Below, one piece after another: positions 50,101 to 61,700 of a stretch of DNA of 64,000 nucleotides. The notes below the pieces were generated by a model. That model saw only the letters and a list, made by a program, of their open reading frames with translations, had not been told where the DNA came from and did not search any database. Numbering within the stretch: the stretch's first letter is position 1; each line of letters begins with the position of its first letter. The position numbers and the translations under genes were made by a program. Source of the DNA: Fulvivirga ulvae. GTDB lineage: Bacteria; Bacteroidota; Bacteroidia; Cytophagales; Cyclobacteriaceae. The stretch is from NCBI RefSeq assembly GCF_021389975.1, contig NZ_CP089981.1, positions 6,535,501 through 6,599,500 on the forward strand, written 5' to 3'.

Positions 50101-50949
50101 GTCGAAGCGGTCTATATTGCTGAGCAGTGCGCCCCATTTGGACACGGTCTTGCCCGGGGTGGCAGATGGCTCGTAGTAATCTTCCCAGTTCCATCTTGAT
50201 TTTTCAATTTCCCTGATGCTGTTCTTTCTGTTCATCAGGTTGTCCCAAAAGGCCTGTGCATCGGGTGCGTCCGGAAAGTTGCAGCTCAGGCCGACAATAG
50301 CCACATCGCAGGTCTGACGTGGCTGTGTGGCCGGGGTATGGGTTATTGTATGCTTTTTAACTTCATGACCGTTGCCATTGCCGTGATGTTTATGAACGGT
50401 GTCATAGTAGAACAGCAGATCGTCGGTATGATGGGTCAATAGGGTTTCAACGATTTCATCCACTGACCGGAATGACCTGTATGAGAGGTCAACATTATAT
50501 TTTTGATAAATGTAGCGCAGCAGGCTCTGGTGTGACTCCCTGACCAGTTTTCTACCACGCAATGCCCGGTTGGCGCCGGTCTGCCTCAAAGGAGCCGGAT
50601 TGACCTCCTTTTGCTTTTCGACGGGAGCACTTTGAGGCGCTGCTTCTGCCTGAACCTCAGGCACTTCGTTAGTCTCAGGCTCATGGCTGTCCTCGTCCTC
50701 CACGGTTATTTCCTCTTCCAGCAATTCGGCCAGCTCTGTTATATTGCTGACATTGACGAATTTTGAAGGGGCGAGTGTAATGTTGAATTTCTTGGAGATC
50801 TTGTTGATCAACTCCATCGAAATGATCGAGTCGATGCCAAAATCTTCAAAATTGGCATTTACATCCAGCTTACCGGCAGGAAGCCTTAAAGTGGTTTCGA
50901 AGATCGTGGTGATCTCCTGTAATACATTGTGTGTGGTTGCTACCGTCAT
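47140..50949 (-). CDS. Terminal PKS 'D': ACP-KS(non-elongating)-ACP-thioesterase
   Basis: This 1,269-residue protein starts at ATG 50949, which overlaps the aminotransferase stop codon as ATGA. Order: ACP (5-80, Ser 41 in GIDSII); linker; KS (about 212-650); trans-AT-type linker (LPAYPFAKERYW); ACP (877-947, Ser near 911 in GMNSIG); thioesterase (about 987-1250). The TE shows GFSNGG, an Asp in LILVDCMS and a His in EANHFSV, a complete triad. The KS keeps its Cys (NVNCAGSAV), but the HGTG motif reads VDGYATKWGD and NIGH reads NIGN. Both decarboxylation histidines are therefore lost, and it should transfer acyl chains without extending them. The C-terminus is a Lys/Arg-rich tail. This protein releases the finished chain. 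It follows the aminotransferase directly, so ACP1 is the probable carrier of the beta-amino intermediate. Confidence 0.93.
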   Translation of the reverse strand: MTVATTHNVLQEITTIFETTLRLPAGKLDVNANFEDFGIDSIISMELINKISKKFNITLAPSKFVNVSNITELAELLEEEITVEDEDSHEPETNEVPEVQAEAAPQSAPVEKQKEVNPAPLRQTGANRALRGRKLVRESHQSLLRYIYQKYNVDLSYRSFRSVDEIVETLLTHHTDDLLFYYDTVHKHHGNGNGHEVKKHTITHTPATQPRQTCDVAIVGLSCNFPDAPDAQAFWDNLMNRKNSIREIEKSRWNWEDYYEPSATPGKTVSKWGALLSNIDRFDPEFFNLEPEEALLIDPQERLLMQEVYKAFQDAGIAPKSLAGSDTGVYVAYEYSEYENYLRRNIDKIPVGKYGPVFTSSSPTYYLANRLSFLFDLYGPSESINVNCAGSAVAINRAYYSLANQESSVAVVGGVSLNLFADDYISLSQYGMLSPTGTCGVFDDNADGFTRGEGVAAVVLKRLEDAERDNDRIYGVIKASHQSNRGNARFLSEVKHEAITGAITNCYKKALINPQSVNYIEVDGYATKWGDSFEYEGVKNVFKGHKAKEKNCALGSVKGNIGNLEAVSGLAGFIKLALSLYHKKFPVTISGEKTNTFLDIDNPSHPLYIANKELAFDELRKDNSTPIRAGLNSFADSGVNLHIVLEEYMNREVASENEATTSSQLFVLSAKDEQRLDEYIDSYINYLSGHGAGISFQNMIYTLQTGRDDMDERLAIVASNHTELLEKLKLVKDSGKGTSLEKKGIFCGNINVTKENRIVNILTRDMINTMVDQSLQAAQWQQLAQLWISGLPIDWKVVWENKKARPVSLPAYPFAKERYWIDVDGAEKPAVAAKQPRQPAKQDTAKANGVPAMKAEWFFFMSDEETGESKAMQPVDKLELFLKHEIALQLNKPMAEIAEDINFLDLGMNSIGLITMIAQINDLLEITISPAILFNYSEVKTLSGYLVEHFAPKIEKLNVTRDNTRAGQASDRAKVKAEEGEEALKRRILVPMQAKGRKRPVFAVPGADGNVITLQHLISALGTSQPFYGLETVGVIGQVESLDSVEAIAKANIEAIKEVQPKGPYRLLGFSNGGTIAYEMARMLLEQKEKVETLILVDCMSPTLPDGHMIEDLVEGIKSIFISSSGQHVDLDAEALKKVPEGQIVDYIYDNIKDLGFNFPKEQLATSIHTTIANDKFCRAYQPSKLSAAVDVLLFKATEGYLDTYKNASEDYGWNELLSKPVQIIPVEANHFSVIDKDNSKKIAKKVSAFFNKTNPKKAPVRKKRASKA

Positions 50950-52715
50950 ATCATCACTCCTTTCTCCTGGAAATTTTTCAAATCAGAAACGATCAAATCA
51001 CGTAGTTTTTCTATTTGATCATCTTTTTTCGGTTCCTGTACGGGTTTGTTGGGTTTATCTGCACGGGCAGGTGTAGCCGCGTGTACTTCTTCCTGCGTAT
51101 CGTCTTCTTCTGCCGTATCAGACTCATAGAAGAAGCCTTCTTTCAGCAGGGTATCTGCGCTTTGCTTAATCGCTTTTATGATGGCCTTTATATCCTTGTC
51201 GGAATGGGCAACGGTAAGGAAGCAGTTACCTGACGGACTGGTCTCCACGCCATTCATTCTCATTAAGATCATCAGCAGTTCTTTCACTACGCCATTGGGG
51301 TCGTCGAGGAATCTGAACCTGAATAATGAGCTGAAGTATTCAATCACTATGGGTACTCTTTTCATGACAAAGAAAGAGTTCAGTTCTTCGCACATGAGCA
51401 TGGTCTTTTCGTTCAGATCCTGTAAAAAACAGGCATTGGGCTCGCATGCATCCTTTCCTGAGGCCGAGCACCTTTTCTTAATCTCCGTAAGTATGGCCAG
51501 TGTAGCGGCCAGCTTGATCGGGTTTCTGGTGTGTGTACCTGCCATGAGGGCTTTTTTCACACTCGGCATGGAGTTGTCGTCGTAATCAAACACGCCTCCA
51601 TCTACGAAGTTCATGTATTTGGCCGGGCCGGCGATCATACCTGAGGGCATGCCTCCTGCGGGGATCTTGCCATAGGTGGCCAGGTCGCCTTTGATTTTCC
51701 AGAGGCCCTGTACACCATTGCAGCAAGCCCTGAAGCCAGTGATCATTTCATCCATGATCAGCAGGATACCGCTTTCCAGGGTCAGCTTGCGCACTTCTTT
51801 CAGAAATTCTATGGGCTGGTTGGCAGGGTTTCGTGATTGCACGGGTTCTACCAGCACGCCAGCTATCTCATCGGCCCGCTCTTCAATGACGTTGAGGTGG
51901 TCCATATTGCCATAGTCGAGCACGATCAGCTCATCAGCAAACTCCTGTAGCATACCCAGCCCCATGGCAATGCTGTTGCCAAACTGGTCTTTGGCGGCAA
52001 GCACGGCATCGGACAAGCCATGAAATGCTCCTTCAAAAATGACTATTTTCTTCTTTTGTGTGGCTGCCCGGGCAATCCTAACGGCCCACATTACTGCTTC
52101 GGTGCCTGACTGTGTAAGGAGTACACGCTCATGCCCTGTAAGCTCGCTGAATAGTTTGGTCACCTGGGTGAGCTCTTCGGTATAGCCTACCAGCGGGTAT
52201 CCTTTATCGAGCCGGTTTACGATGGCTTCTTTGATAAAGGCCGGCTGGTGCCCAAAAAGGTTGACACCATTGTCGCTGGCAATATCGATGTATTTGTTGC
52301 CATCGATATCATACAGGTATGCACCGTCACCTTTTTCGTAGGTCAGGTGAAACTGTAGCGGTTTCAAAGCCTTTTTCAGCCCACCGGTCTTCCTCTGATC
52401 TACCAGATGTGTTTGGTGCCTTGATGCATTCTCCTTGGATTTGGGGGCTGTTTTTGCCAGCTCCAGGGCCATTTTTTCAATAAACTGCTTATGTCTCTCT
52501 TCCAGTTGCAGCTCTGTCATTGCCTTCATGATATTACCCTTTTGGCCGGAAGAACCGTTCCCTGCTGCTTTGTCACCTTTGGAGAGGTGCATTTTCAGCT
52601 TGGAAACCATGTAGTTTTTCTCGTTCTCGGGTAATTCTTCAAAGAGTTTTAAAGCTTCTTTCTTCTCAATCTTCTTTGAAACAATTTTTTCTAATATGTC
52701 ATCAATTGCTGTCAT
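50946..52715 (-). CDS. Class III PLP aminotransferase with PKS docking helix
   Basis: This 589-residue protein starts at ATG 52715, 4 nt after the stop of PKS E, and its TGA overlaps the ATG of PKS D. Residues 1-35 (ILEKIVSKKIEKKEALKLF) resemble the N-terminal four-helix-bundle docking helices of PKS A and B. Residues 70-510 are a glutamate-1-semialdehyde-type class III aminotransferase: HQTHLVDQRKTGGLKK, LLTQSGTEAVMWAVRIARAA, LLIMDEMITGFR, and the PLP lysine in YGKIPAGGMPSG (near 349). A charged linker and a C-terminal helix follow. Such domains convert a beta-keto (or aldehyde) acyl-ACP to an amine, as the AMT domain of mycosubtilin synthase does. The preceding module (last KS of E, inactive DH) leaves a beta-ketone and the next ACP is on D, so a beta-amino acyl product is predicted. 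Confidence 0.92.
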   Translation of the reverse strand: MTAIDDILEKIVSKKIEKKEALKLFEELPENEKNYMVSKLKMHLSKGDKAAGNGSSGQKGNIMKAMTELQLEERHKQFIEKMALELAKTAPKSKENASRHQTHLVDQRKTGGLKKALKPLQFHLTYEKGDGAYLYDIDGNKYIDIASDNGVNLFGHQPAFIKEAIVNRLDKGYPLVGYTEELTQVTKLFSELTGHERVLLTQSGTEAVMWAVRIARAATQKKKIVIFEGAFHGLSDAVLAAKDQFGNSIAMGLGMLQEFADELIVLDYGNMDHLNVIEERADEIAGVLVEPVQSRNPANQPIEFLKEVRKLTLESGILLIMDEMITGFRACCNGVQGLWKIKGDLATYGKIPAGGMPSGMIAGPAKYMNFVDGGVFDYDDNSMPSVKKALMAGTHTRNPIKLAATLAILTEIKKRCSASGKDACEPNACFLQDLNEKTMLMCEELNSFFVMKRVPIVIEYFSSLFRFRFLDDPNGVVKELLMILMRMNGVETSPSGNCFLTVAHSDKDIKAIIKAIKQSADTLLKEGFFYESDTAEEDDTQEEVHAATPARADKPNKPVQEPKKDDQIEKLRDLIVSDLKNFQEKGVMI

Positions 52716-52719
52716 GGCT

Positions 52720-55700
52720 TTAGTATAGATCTTTTAATAATTTATCGAAACTGATCTCTGTGTCTTCTGCTTCGGCGTATTCTGCTCCTTCGGGGTTTTG
52801 ATCATGCATAGTGTTCAGCAGCATTTCAAAATCTCTGTAGGTGTCTTTAACAGCATGGTTTAAAGCATTATCGAATGCGAGGGACTTTATTTTAATGCAT
52901 ACTCTGCCCGTAGCATCGGTCAGGTCAATATCCACTTTCAATATTCTGTCGCCGGGTTTGCTTCCTTTGGCATATCGCACCCAGGCAAACATTTCTTTCT
53001 GGCAGGGGGCGAGCAATCTCAGTGCCCCGGCTTCAAAAGGCAGCACGGGGCTGTCTGACTGCGCACTGAAACCCATCAGCAATCCGGTGGCCACCTGCAA
53101 GGCGCTTTCCATCATGGCCGGATGCAGGCTATATTCTTCGAGGTTATCGTCCCCTGATCCGGGCAGGCTTAGGCTGGCAAGCACCTGGTTATCACCCTGA
53201 TAAAGCTCACTGATGGCTCTAAGTGCCGGGCCGTATCCTATTCCCATTTGCTCCAGGGCCTGATAAAGGACTCCCTGATCTAATGGTTCTGTTTCAAAAT
53301 GGGTTTTAAGCTGCTCAATATCCAGCTTTGCAGGGGGCTGGCCTCCTCCTAATGTCACCTGGCCATGGCAGTGAACAATTTCCTCTTCGCCTTCCATGCT
53401 GTAGATCTCGTAGTCTATTTCCTCCTGATCATTCTCAAAAAGGGCTATGCTCACCTGTTTGTCTTCAGAAATTTTCAACTGCTCTCCCCATGAAGTGTTG
53501 TACATCTCCAGGGTATTGGCCTCACCGGTATCCGGCAGTGCCTTTTCTACGGCCGCGCGGGCCATTTCCAGGAAAGCGGTAAGCGGCATCGCGCTCTGGT
53601 CTCCAAGTTTGTAACCGGAAATAAAGAATTCTTTACCACTGAAATTTGAGGTGTAGCTCTGCTGGCTCAAAACGGAAGAGTTGTAGTGCAGCATCGGATG
53701 CAGCTTTTCGAACTCTCCTTGTTTCGGTTTTTCGCTGTTTTCCAGATTAAACCAGTATCGCTCACGGGCAAAGGGATATGTAGGCAGGCTTAAGCGCCGT
53801 GGCTTCCCTGATTTATACAGTTGATACCAGTCTACTTCGATACCTTTTACCCAGGCCTGGGCCAGTTTAGCAAAGTCTTTATCAGTAAAACACTGGCTTA
53901 CAAGTGCCTCGGCGGAGTGATGGCTGGTACCTTCAACAAATTCAGTACTCGTTTTTTGTGTAACACGCCCGAAATAAACTTCCTCTGCGTTTTCCTCTCC
54001 GTTGAGATAGCTCGTCAGTTTTTCTTTCAGTTCATCACGGGAGTTCACCACCAGGCTTAAGCGCTCTGCCATTTCATCCCTGCCCACCTGCAGGGTAAAG
54101 GCAAGGTCTGTCAGCTCATCATCATACTTCTCCACATGGGCGAGCAGCAGCTCTGCATAGGCTTTGAGCCGGTCTTCATTTTTTGCTGAAAGTACAATGA
54201 TATGTGGGCCTTCCAATCTCACGGCCTGCTCCTGTTTAGGAACGTACTCTTCCAGTACCACATGGGCATTGGCGCCACCAAAACCGAAGGAGCTAACTCC
54301 TGCCCTTCTTGGAATTGGGTTACCCAGATCATCTTTAAAAGGCTCCCAGTCTTTGGTTTTGTCTACAATGTAGAGTGGGCTATCCTTGAGGTTGATGTAT
54401 GGGTTAAGTTCTTTAAAGTGCAATGTGGCCGGTATCTTCTTATGCTTCAGGGATAGCAATACCTTGAGCATACCTGCGATCCCTGCTGCGGTTTCCAGGT
54501 GACCAATATTGGTCTTTACGGTAGTGAGCCCGCAATGTGGTTTATCTCCGGGAGTTTTATTGTTCCTTTTGTAGAGTTCCGAGAAGGTTTTGTTCATGGC
54601 CTGGATCTCTATAGGATCTCCAAGACTGGTGCCTGTACCGTGGCATTCGATAAACCCGATCGTAGACGGGTCAACCTGTGCTTTGGTGTAGGCTTCCACC
54701 AATAAATCTGTCTGTGCCACCGGGTTAGGTGCGGTAAGCATGGTCACCCGGCCACCGTGGTTTTCGGTAGTGGCTTTGATCACGGCATAGATGTGGTCAT
54801 TATCGGCTTCGGCTTTATCCAGCGGTTTCAGGAATATAGCTCCCGAGCCTTCTCCCCTTACGTATCCGTTGGCACTCTTATCGAAGGTTTTACATTTACC
54901 ATCGCCACTCAGCATGCCTGCCATACCAAAGGAAATATAAGCCGCAGGTGTGAGCATCAACTGCACACCACCCACTATAGCCATGTCACTGCTACCGGTA
55001 TGGATAGATTCGATAGCCCGGTGTACAGCAATCAGGGAGCTGGAACAGGCGGTATCCAGAGGCGCACTTGGCCCTCTCAGATTAAGCAGGAACGAAACCC
55101 TGTTGACCAGTACGGAGTGTGAGTTTCCTGAAGCGGTATATCCATCAAGTGGAATGTGCTTGTCTACCAATGAATCGGCATAATCGCGGGTGGCAACTCC
55201 CACAAACAGTCCTGTTTTTGTGCCTGAAAGGTCAGAGACCTTGTGTCCTGAATCTTCAATAGCTTTCCAGACGGTTTCGAGAAAGATCCTTTGCTGAGGA
55301 TCCATCATTTCAGCTTCCCTTGGTGAAATTCCGAAAAACAACGGATCGAATTTATCCACGTCTTTCATGAAGCCACCCCATTTGGAGTTGGTCTTGTTTT
55401 TCTCTTTGAAAGGGTCTCCATCGTAATCTTCCCAGTTCCAACGATCTCTTGGGATTACGGTGATGAGGTTTCTCTCATTCTCGAGGTTGTCCCAGAATTC
55501 TTCAAGGTCTTTGGACTCGGGCATAACGCCACTCATGCCTACAATGGCAATAGGCTGGTCTATGAACCTGCTCTCGGTGGACAACCCTTTGCCTCCTGAA
55601 ACTACCGTCTGATCATCAAACGCACGGGAGTCAAACCCTTTATTGATGCTAAATGAAATGCTGTTGTCACCGGAAGGCTGCTCGCTCTTAGGTGCGGTTT

Positions 55701-58700
55701 GAGGTGCCGCTGCCCCGGCATTTGAAGAGGCAGAAGCTCCTGCAACCTTGTGAACACTCAGCACTTCGGCTTTATGTTCTCTGGAAATAAACCCGGCAAT
55801 TTCTTTGATCGATGGGTATTCGAAGAAAAGTACGGGGGTTACATCCAGCTTATATTTTTCGTTGATCCTGTTAGCATAGGTGGTCAGGCCTATGGAGTCA
55901 AATCCAAGGTCCAGCAATATTTTGTCCAACTCAATATCTTCAGGGTCCAGCTTCAGCAGCTCCATAACAAGCTCTGACAAGGCATCCTGTACCAGGTTGA
56001 AGACTTCTTTGTCGGACTGTTGATCTCCGGAAGCTTCTCCTGCCGCAACTGTATTATCTTCGGCCTGTACAGGTTCAGGCTCTTCCACTTCTTTGATGCC
56101 CCAGGCTTTCTCGATCTTCTCCTGCACGCCCTCCAGTACCACAAACTGACTCTTACCTGCATGCAGACCTTTTTCAAAAGCTTCCAAACCTGTCTCAATG
56201 CTCAGGGGCTTGATACCCAGGTTTTTCTTAAAGAATATCTCTGTTTGCTCATCGAGCTGCATGCCTCCGTCGGCCCATAAAGACCAGTTTAAACTGAAGG
56301 TCACTCCCGAACGCTCTCCCTGCTCATAGAGGAATTGTCGTCTGGCAGCAAAGGAGTCCATAAAGTGGTTGGCAAACGAGTAGTCGCACTGCCCGGCATT
56401 GCCACCAACAGCCGCCAGTGATGAGAATGTAACGAAGAAGTCGAGGTTTTCAGCTTTTGTGGCTTCGTCCAGGTGGCGCGTTCCGTAAACTTTCGGGGCA
56501 AAAACCGCCTCCATTTCTTCACGTGTCTTGTTCCTGAGATAGGAATCCCTGAGGACTCCCGCACTATGGATAATACCGTTAACGGCTCCGAATTTAGCTT
56601 TGGTTTCCTTTATGAGACGCTCGACGTCATTGTATTTAGAAACATCTGCAGACAGATACAGCACTTCTGCTCCTGCTTCAGTGAGTTTATCAAGCTCCGC
56701 TTTGCGCTCATCTGAAAGCTTTGACCTTCCTGTAAGTACCAGGCGGGCTTTGCACTCGCCGGCCAGGTACCGGGCAAAAATCAGCCCCAGGCCTCCGGCT
56801 CCACCGGTAATGATGTACACGCCTTTTTCTTTAAGCCCCAGATCATGTGCCGGGGCAGAATTTTCTGCTTCCTGTAAAGAGAATTCCTTTACTTTTCTCA
56901 CATAACGGGCGTCTTCCTCATAGCGAACGGTCGTAGCTTTTTTAGCAGATGGGTCAAACTCCGCCAGGATAACATCCAGTATTTTTTCATAGGATACTTT
57001 GGATTGCCTGATCTCGAGGATCTTGCATTGCATTTTAGACTGCTCGAGTTGCAAGGTTTTGGCAAACCCGTTGATGGCTTCATAGTGTGGCTGTGTAGTC
57101 CCCTCCTGACCCAGGTACACGTATTCTAACTGGACTTTGTCGAGTTTTTGTGCTATCAGGGTTTGGCAAAGGGTAAGGAATGCATAAACACCCTTGTCCA
57201 ACTGTCTACCCAAAAAACCTTCGCTGTATTCGGTTTCCTTAACAGAGTTATCAACCGGCCATGCAAAGCATATTTTGTCTATGGAGTCTTTATTGAGGGA
57301 CTCAAAAAGCTGCTTGAAATCATCCGGGTTTTGTGGGTTGATAGTATAAACCTGGTCGCCTGAATTGGCATAAGCCTTTCCGGGCTGTACCCGTATAATT
57401 TCTCCTGAGTTTTTGTACTTGTTTTTGTATGCCTTTTGCAGTTTGTCATCTGCATCAAAAAGCAAAACAGTTCCAAGTTTATCAGGCTGTACCTGCACCT
57501 CCAATGGGGTTTCCTCCCATTCGTGACCATAATACAGTTTTGTATATTCGCTATCATCTCCCTTTTGACCAGGCTTTTCATGAACGCTGACGAGCGGCAC
57601 TCCGATCGATTCTTTGATCCTGGTGAGGATCAAGCCGTCTTCATCCACAATGAAAACGTTTACTTTGGAAACTTTGGAGTTAGGCTCATTGACCTTTCTT
57701 ACATAGCTGTAACATTTGGGTTTGAGCGGTTGCAATACTTCCACTTCGCCGATAGAGTATGGCACGAACATCTCCCCGGTTTGCGCCCCAAGCTGTGCTG
57801 CCATACCTGCCTGAAATGAACCGTCAACCAGTGACGGGTGCAGCAGGTAATCGTTGAAGTCGCTGTTGCGGGCTTCGGGTATCTGTAGCTCACCCAGTAT
57901 CTCGTCGTTGTCTTTGTAGATGTCCTGAAGTACCTGGAAGCTTGGCCCCAGATCGAGCCCAAGTGACTTGAAGAGTGGATAGGCTTCTTTTCCATCAGTA
58001 ACTTTTGAGCACCTGGCCTTGATTTCGGAAAATCCTTCAATGTATTCAGGGCCGGCTTCTATCTCTTGGTTGGTGGCGTATATCAGTTTTCCCTGTGAGT
58101 ACACCTGCCTGCCACTCTCTTCCTGGCTGAATACTTCAAACTGAACGGATTCACCACTGGGTTTTAATTCTATAAATACTTCTCTCGGGATAGAGTTGAC
58201 CACGGTAAGTGGGCTCAGCCAGAGGATATTTTTGATCTTTTGTACTTTCCTGCCTGCTGCAAGCTCTCCGGCTTTACGGGCAAAATCCAGATAGGCCACA
58301 CCTGGCAAAGTAGGAATTTCCGATACGAGGTGATCGTAAATAAAGAAGTCTTTGTCGTGGAAGGTTTTCTTAAATATCTGCCTTTCGAAGGTAGATTCGT
58401 TGGAGTCGATCAGCGGATGAAGGGCAGATGTGGATTGCAGGGCCAGCTTGGGCGATTCCGACACATCGGAAATCCAATGGCGTTTATCTGCAAAAGGATA
58501 GGTGGGCAAGGGCACCTTTTTTCCTGTTTCCAGGGCCTGTATGCCCTGCCAGTCTGCCAGCAGACCGTCGTTCCAGAGTTGCGCCAGTTTACGCAAGTCA
58601 CCACTCTGGGAAAGCATTTTTATAAATTCTTCCTTCTCTTTTCTGCTCAATAAGCGGGTGATGCCTTCGCTGTTTTTCGCCTCACCGGTGATCATGCTGT

Positions 58701-61700
58701 CATCCCTCCTGCCTTCTATGAACAGGGTGAGCTTTTGAACCAGTTCTTTTTTGGTTTTGGCGATGATCACCAGACGCTGATCAAAAGATTTTCTGCCTAC
58801 ACGAAGCGTGTGTGCTATATCTCCAAGATCAAGTGGTGCTACACTGGCGATATCCCTTTCCAGGAACTCGCGCAAACGAAGTGCTACCTGCTTCAACTGG
58901 TCTTCGTTTCTTGCTGAAATCGGTATGATCTGGTCTTTAGGCTTATCAGGGGTTTCCTTCTGTTGGGTAACAGGGACTTTATACTCTTCAATCACCACAT
59001 GGGCGTTGGCACCCCCTGCCCCAAAGGAGCTGATACCTGCACGAAGCGGATACTCAATACCATCAATTACCTTCGGCTTCCAGTCTTCTACTCCTTGTTC
59101 AACATAAAACGGTGAATTCTCAAAATCTATGAATGGGTTTAACTCCGCTGAATGCAGCGACGGAACGAGTTTCCGGTGTTTCATCTGTAGAAGCACCTTA
59201 TGGAGCCCTACAATACCTGCGGCTGCTTCGAGGTGGCCGATATTCGTTTTTACCGAGCCGATAGAGCAGCCTTGTTTATCTACATTATAATCCTGAAAAG
59301 CAGTGGTAAGGCCAGATATTTCGATGGGGTCACCCAGTTCTGTTCCTGTTCCGTGTGCTTCTACATAACCAATGGTGCGGGCATCGACTTTTCCGTTTTC
59401 AAGGGCCGTACTTACCACGTGTGCCTGTGATTTAGGGCTCGGCACCATGAAACCACTGGTCTTTCCTCCGTGGTTAATGGCTATACCTTTGATCACACCA
59501 TAAATGTGGTCACCATCTTTTTCAGCTTTGTCCAGTGGCTTGATCAGGACTGCACCCACTCCTTCTCCGGCTACATAGCCATTGGCTCCTTTTCCGAATG
59601 TACGGCATACACCGTCTGCAGAAAGGGCTCCGCCACTTTTATTGATATCTATTTTGCTCTGGTGTACATCCAGGTTAACTCCTCCTACAATGGCGCTTGA
59701 GCATTCTCCTTTATAGATGGCTTCACAGGCCAGGTACAAAGCACTAAGGCTTGATGAACAGGCGGTATCTATGGGCAAACTAGGCCCAGAAAGGTTAAAT
59801 GCATAGGATACTCTGTTGGCAATACCCCATAAGTGTGAGCTGGGGCTTGCAAAAGTTCCCTTAAGTTTCTCCTCCGTGCCTAGTACCTGATAGAGTGTCC
59901 ATACTGCACCAACATAGACCCCAATATTTCTTGGGGCATCGTCTTCTGTAAGTGTTTCAGGGTAGTAGCCTGCGTCTTCAAGCGCTTCCCAGGCCACTTC
60001 CAGGAACAGCCTCTCCTGCGGGTCGAGATATTCGGCTTCGCGTGGGGAAATGTTGAAGAACAGTGAATCGAACTTATCGATATCATCGATGAAACCGCCG
60101 CGATATTTCTCTGAGAATTTATTGCGAAGTCGCTGTTCGAAACGGGTATCGGGAATATCTTCAATACAGTCTTTCCCCTGGATCAAATTCTCCCAAAACT
60201 CGTTCATGTTTTTAGCCTTGGGGTAGCGGCCTGCTATTCCGACAATGGCAATGTCACCGGCGTTGCGAGGCTGGGCATGCTGCATTTCCTGACCCGATGC
60301 GCTTTCCGAAGGCCTCGCTTCACCACCGGCAACCGCAGGTTTCTCCGGACTTTTCTGACCCGCCGGAGAAGCGCCTGCTTCAGACGCTTTGGTAGTGACC
60401 TGCGCTGAGGTATTGTGGTATTTTTTTAGCCTGAAGCTAGCATGGATATTCCCGAAGGTATCTGCCTGGCTGCCTTCCAGCATTATTTCAGGGATATTGA
60501 CCTTATTTTTAAAGGCCTGCACCAGTTTATAAATGATCTCCTCAGCCTGCTTCTGCTTTAAGCCTACGGGAATGGCCAGGCGCACGAGGTTATTGATCGT
60601 GGTATCTTTCTGCATGCCTACATTGTGTGCCCCTCCCCGAATACCTGTATTCAGGTACAGCCAGGATACAAATGAGGGCACAGGATGCTCAAAGGCTTTG
60701 AATTCCGGAATTTGCTTGACATCAATCAATATGCAGTGGCCTAAAGCCGGCTGCACAACCGGAAGGCCATGCTGCTTTAATTCACTCCATATTTTGCGCA
60801 CCATTTGTGCCCTGTTCCTAACGCCGGTTTCAATCTTGCTGCGGTTATGGAAAGAAAGAGCCACTACCTTTTTGTCGATAACGTCAAGCCCAATACCTTC
60901 TGCCTGGATCAGGTCCTGAATTTTATGGAAAAGTGCAGCATCATTAGTAGCGATCAGGCCACCTTTGTCTACACAAAAATCCTTGGCCAGGCTAGTGACC
61001 ATAGCGTCGGCATGTGATGCCATTTCGCGCACTACATCCCATACATCTTTGCCTGCATATTCTGTTTCATGCTCTATGATGAACAGTGCATTTTCTACAA
61101 TCCTGGTGCTGTCAAAAACCAGAGGGATGGCATGTTCCGTGAGCAATGCTTTAACTTCTCTGAGGTGCTGCATGGATACGGGTGTACCTCCGGCAGCATT
61201 GTTGTCCGTCTCGATCAGGACAAAGGCTATGGATTTCGGGTCTTTTTCTACCTGCTGTTTAAGGGCTTCCCAGTTGAGGTTCCCTTTATACAGTTCTTCG
61301 GAGGCCAGATTAAAAACCTCGGGGTGTGGCAATTCTTTTGGGGTGAAGCCATTTTCAATCTGATGAAAAATGGTAGTCGGGAACAGCAGGTTTTGGAGCA
61401 CTATGCCTTTTTTGGGCCATGCTTTACAGAACGCATGCTCTGCAGTACGGCCTGCGGTGGTCAGTGCAAAATGGGAAAATGGGAAAATGCTCCTCAGACT
61501 GTCTTCGATGCTTACAGGTTGCTGTAGCTGGGTGTAAAGGTAGCTCAACTGGCTTTGAATGGCCGGAAGGGCCAGTTGCGCCCAGGAGTCTGTTTTCAAA
61601 TCAAGTTCAACCTGCTTGTCAGGAATATTCAATGGGTTGAAGCCATAGTCCGATAGCATGACAGACCGCTCCTCCCCTGCTATCACCACATTTTCAGCAG

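Noticed and set aside
61069..61527. 152-residue plus-strand frame opposite PKS E
   Set aside because: It is antisense to the conserved PLP-lyase domain and has no recognisable motifs.
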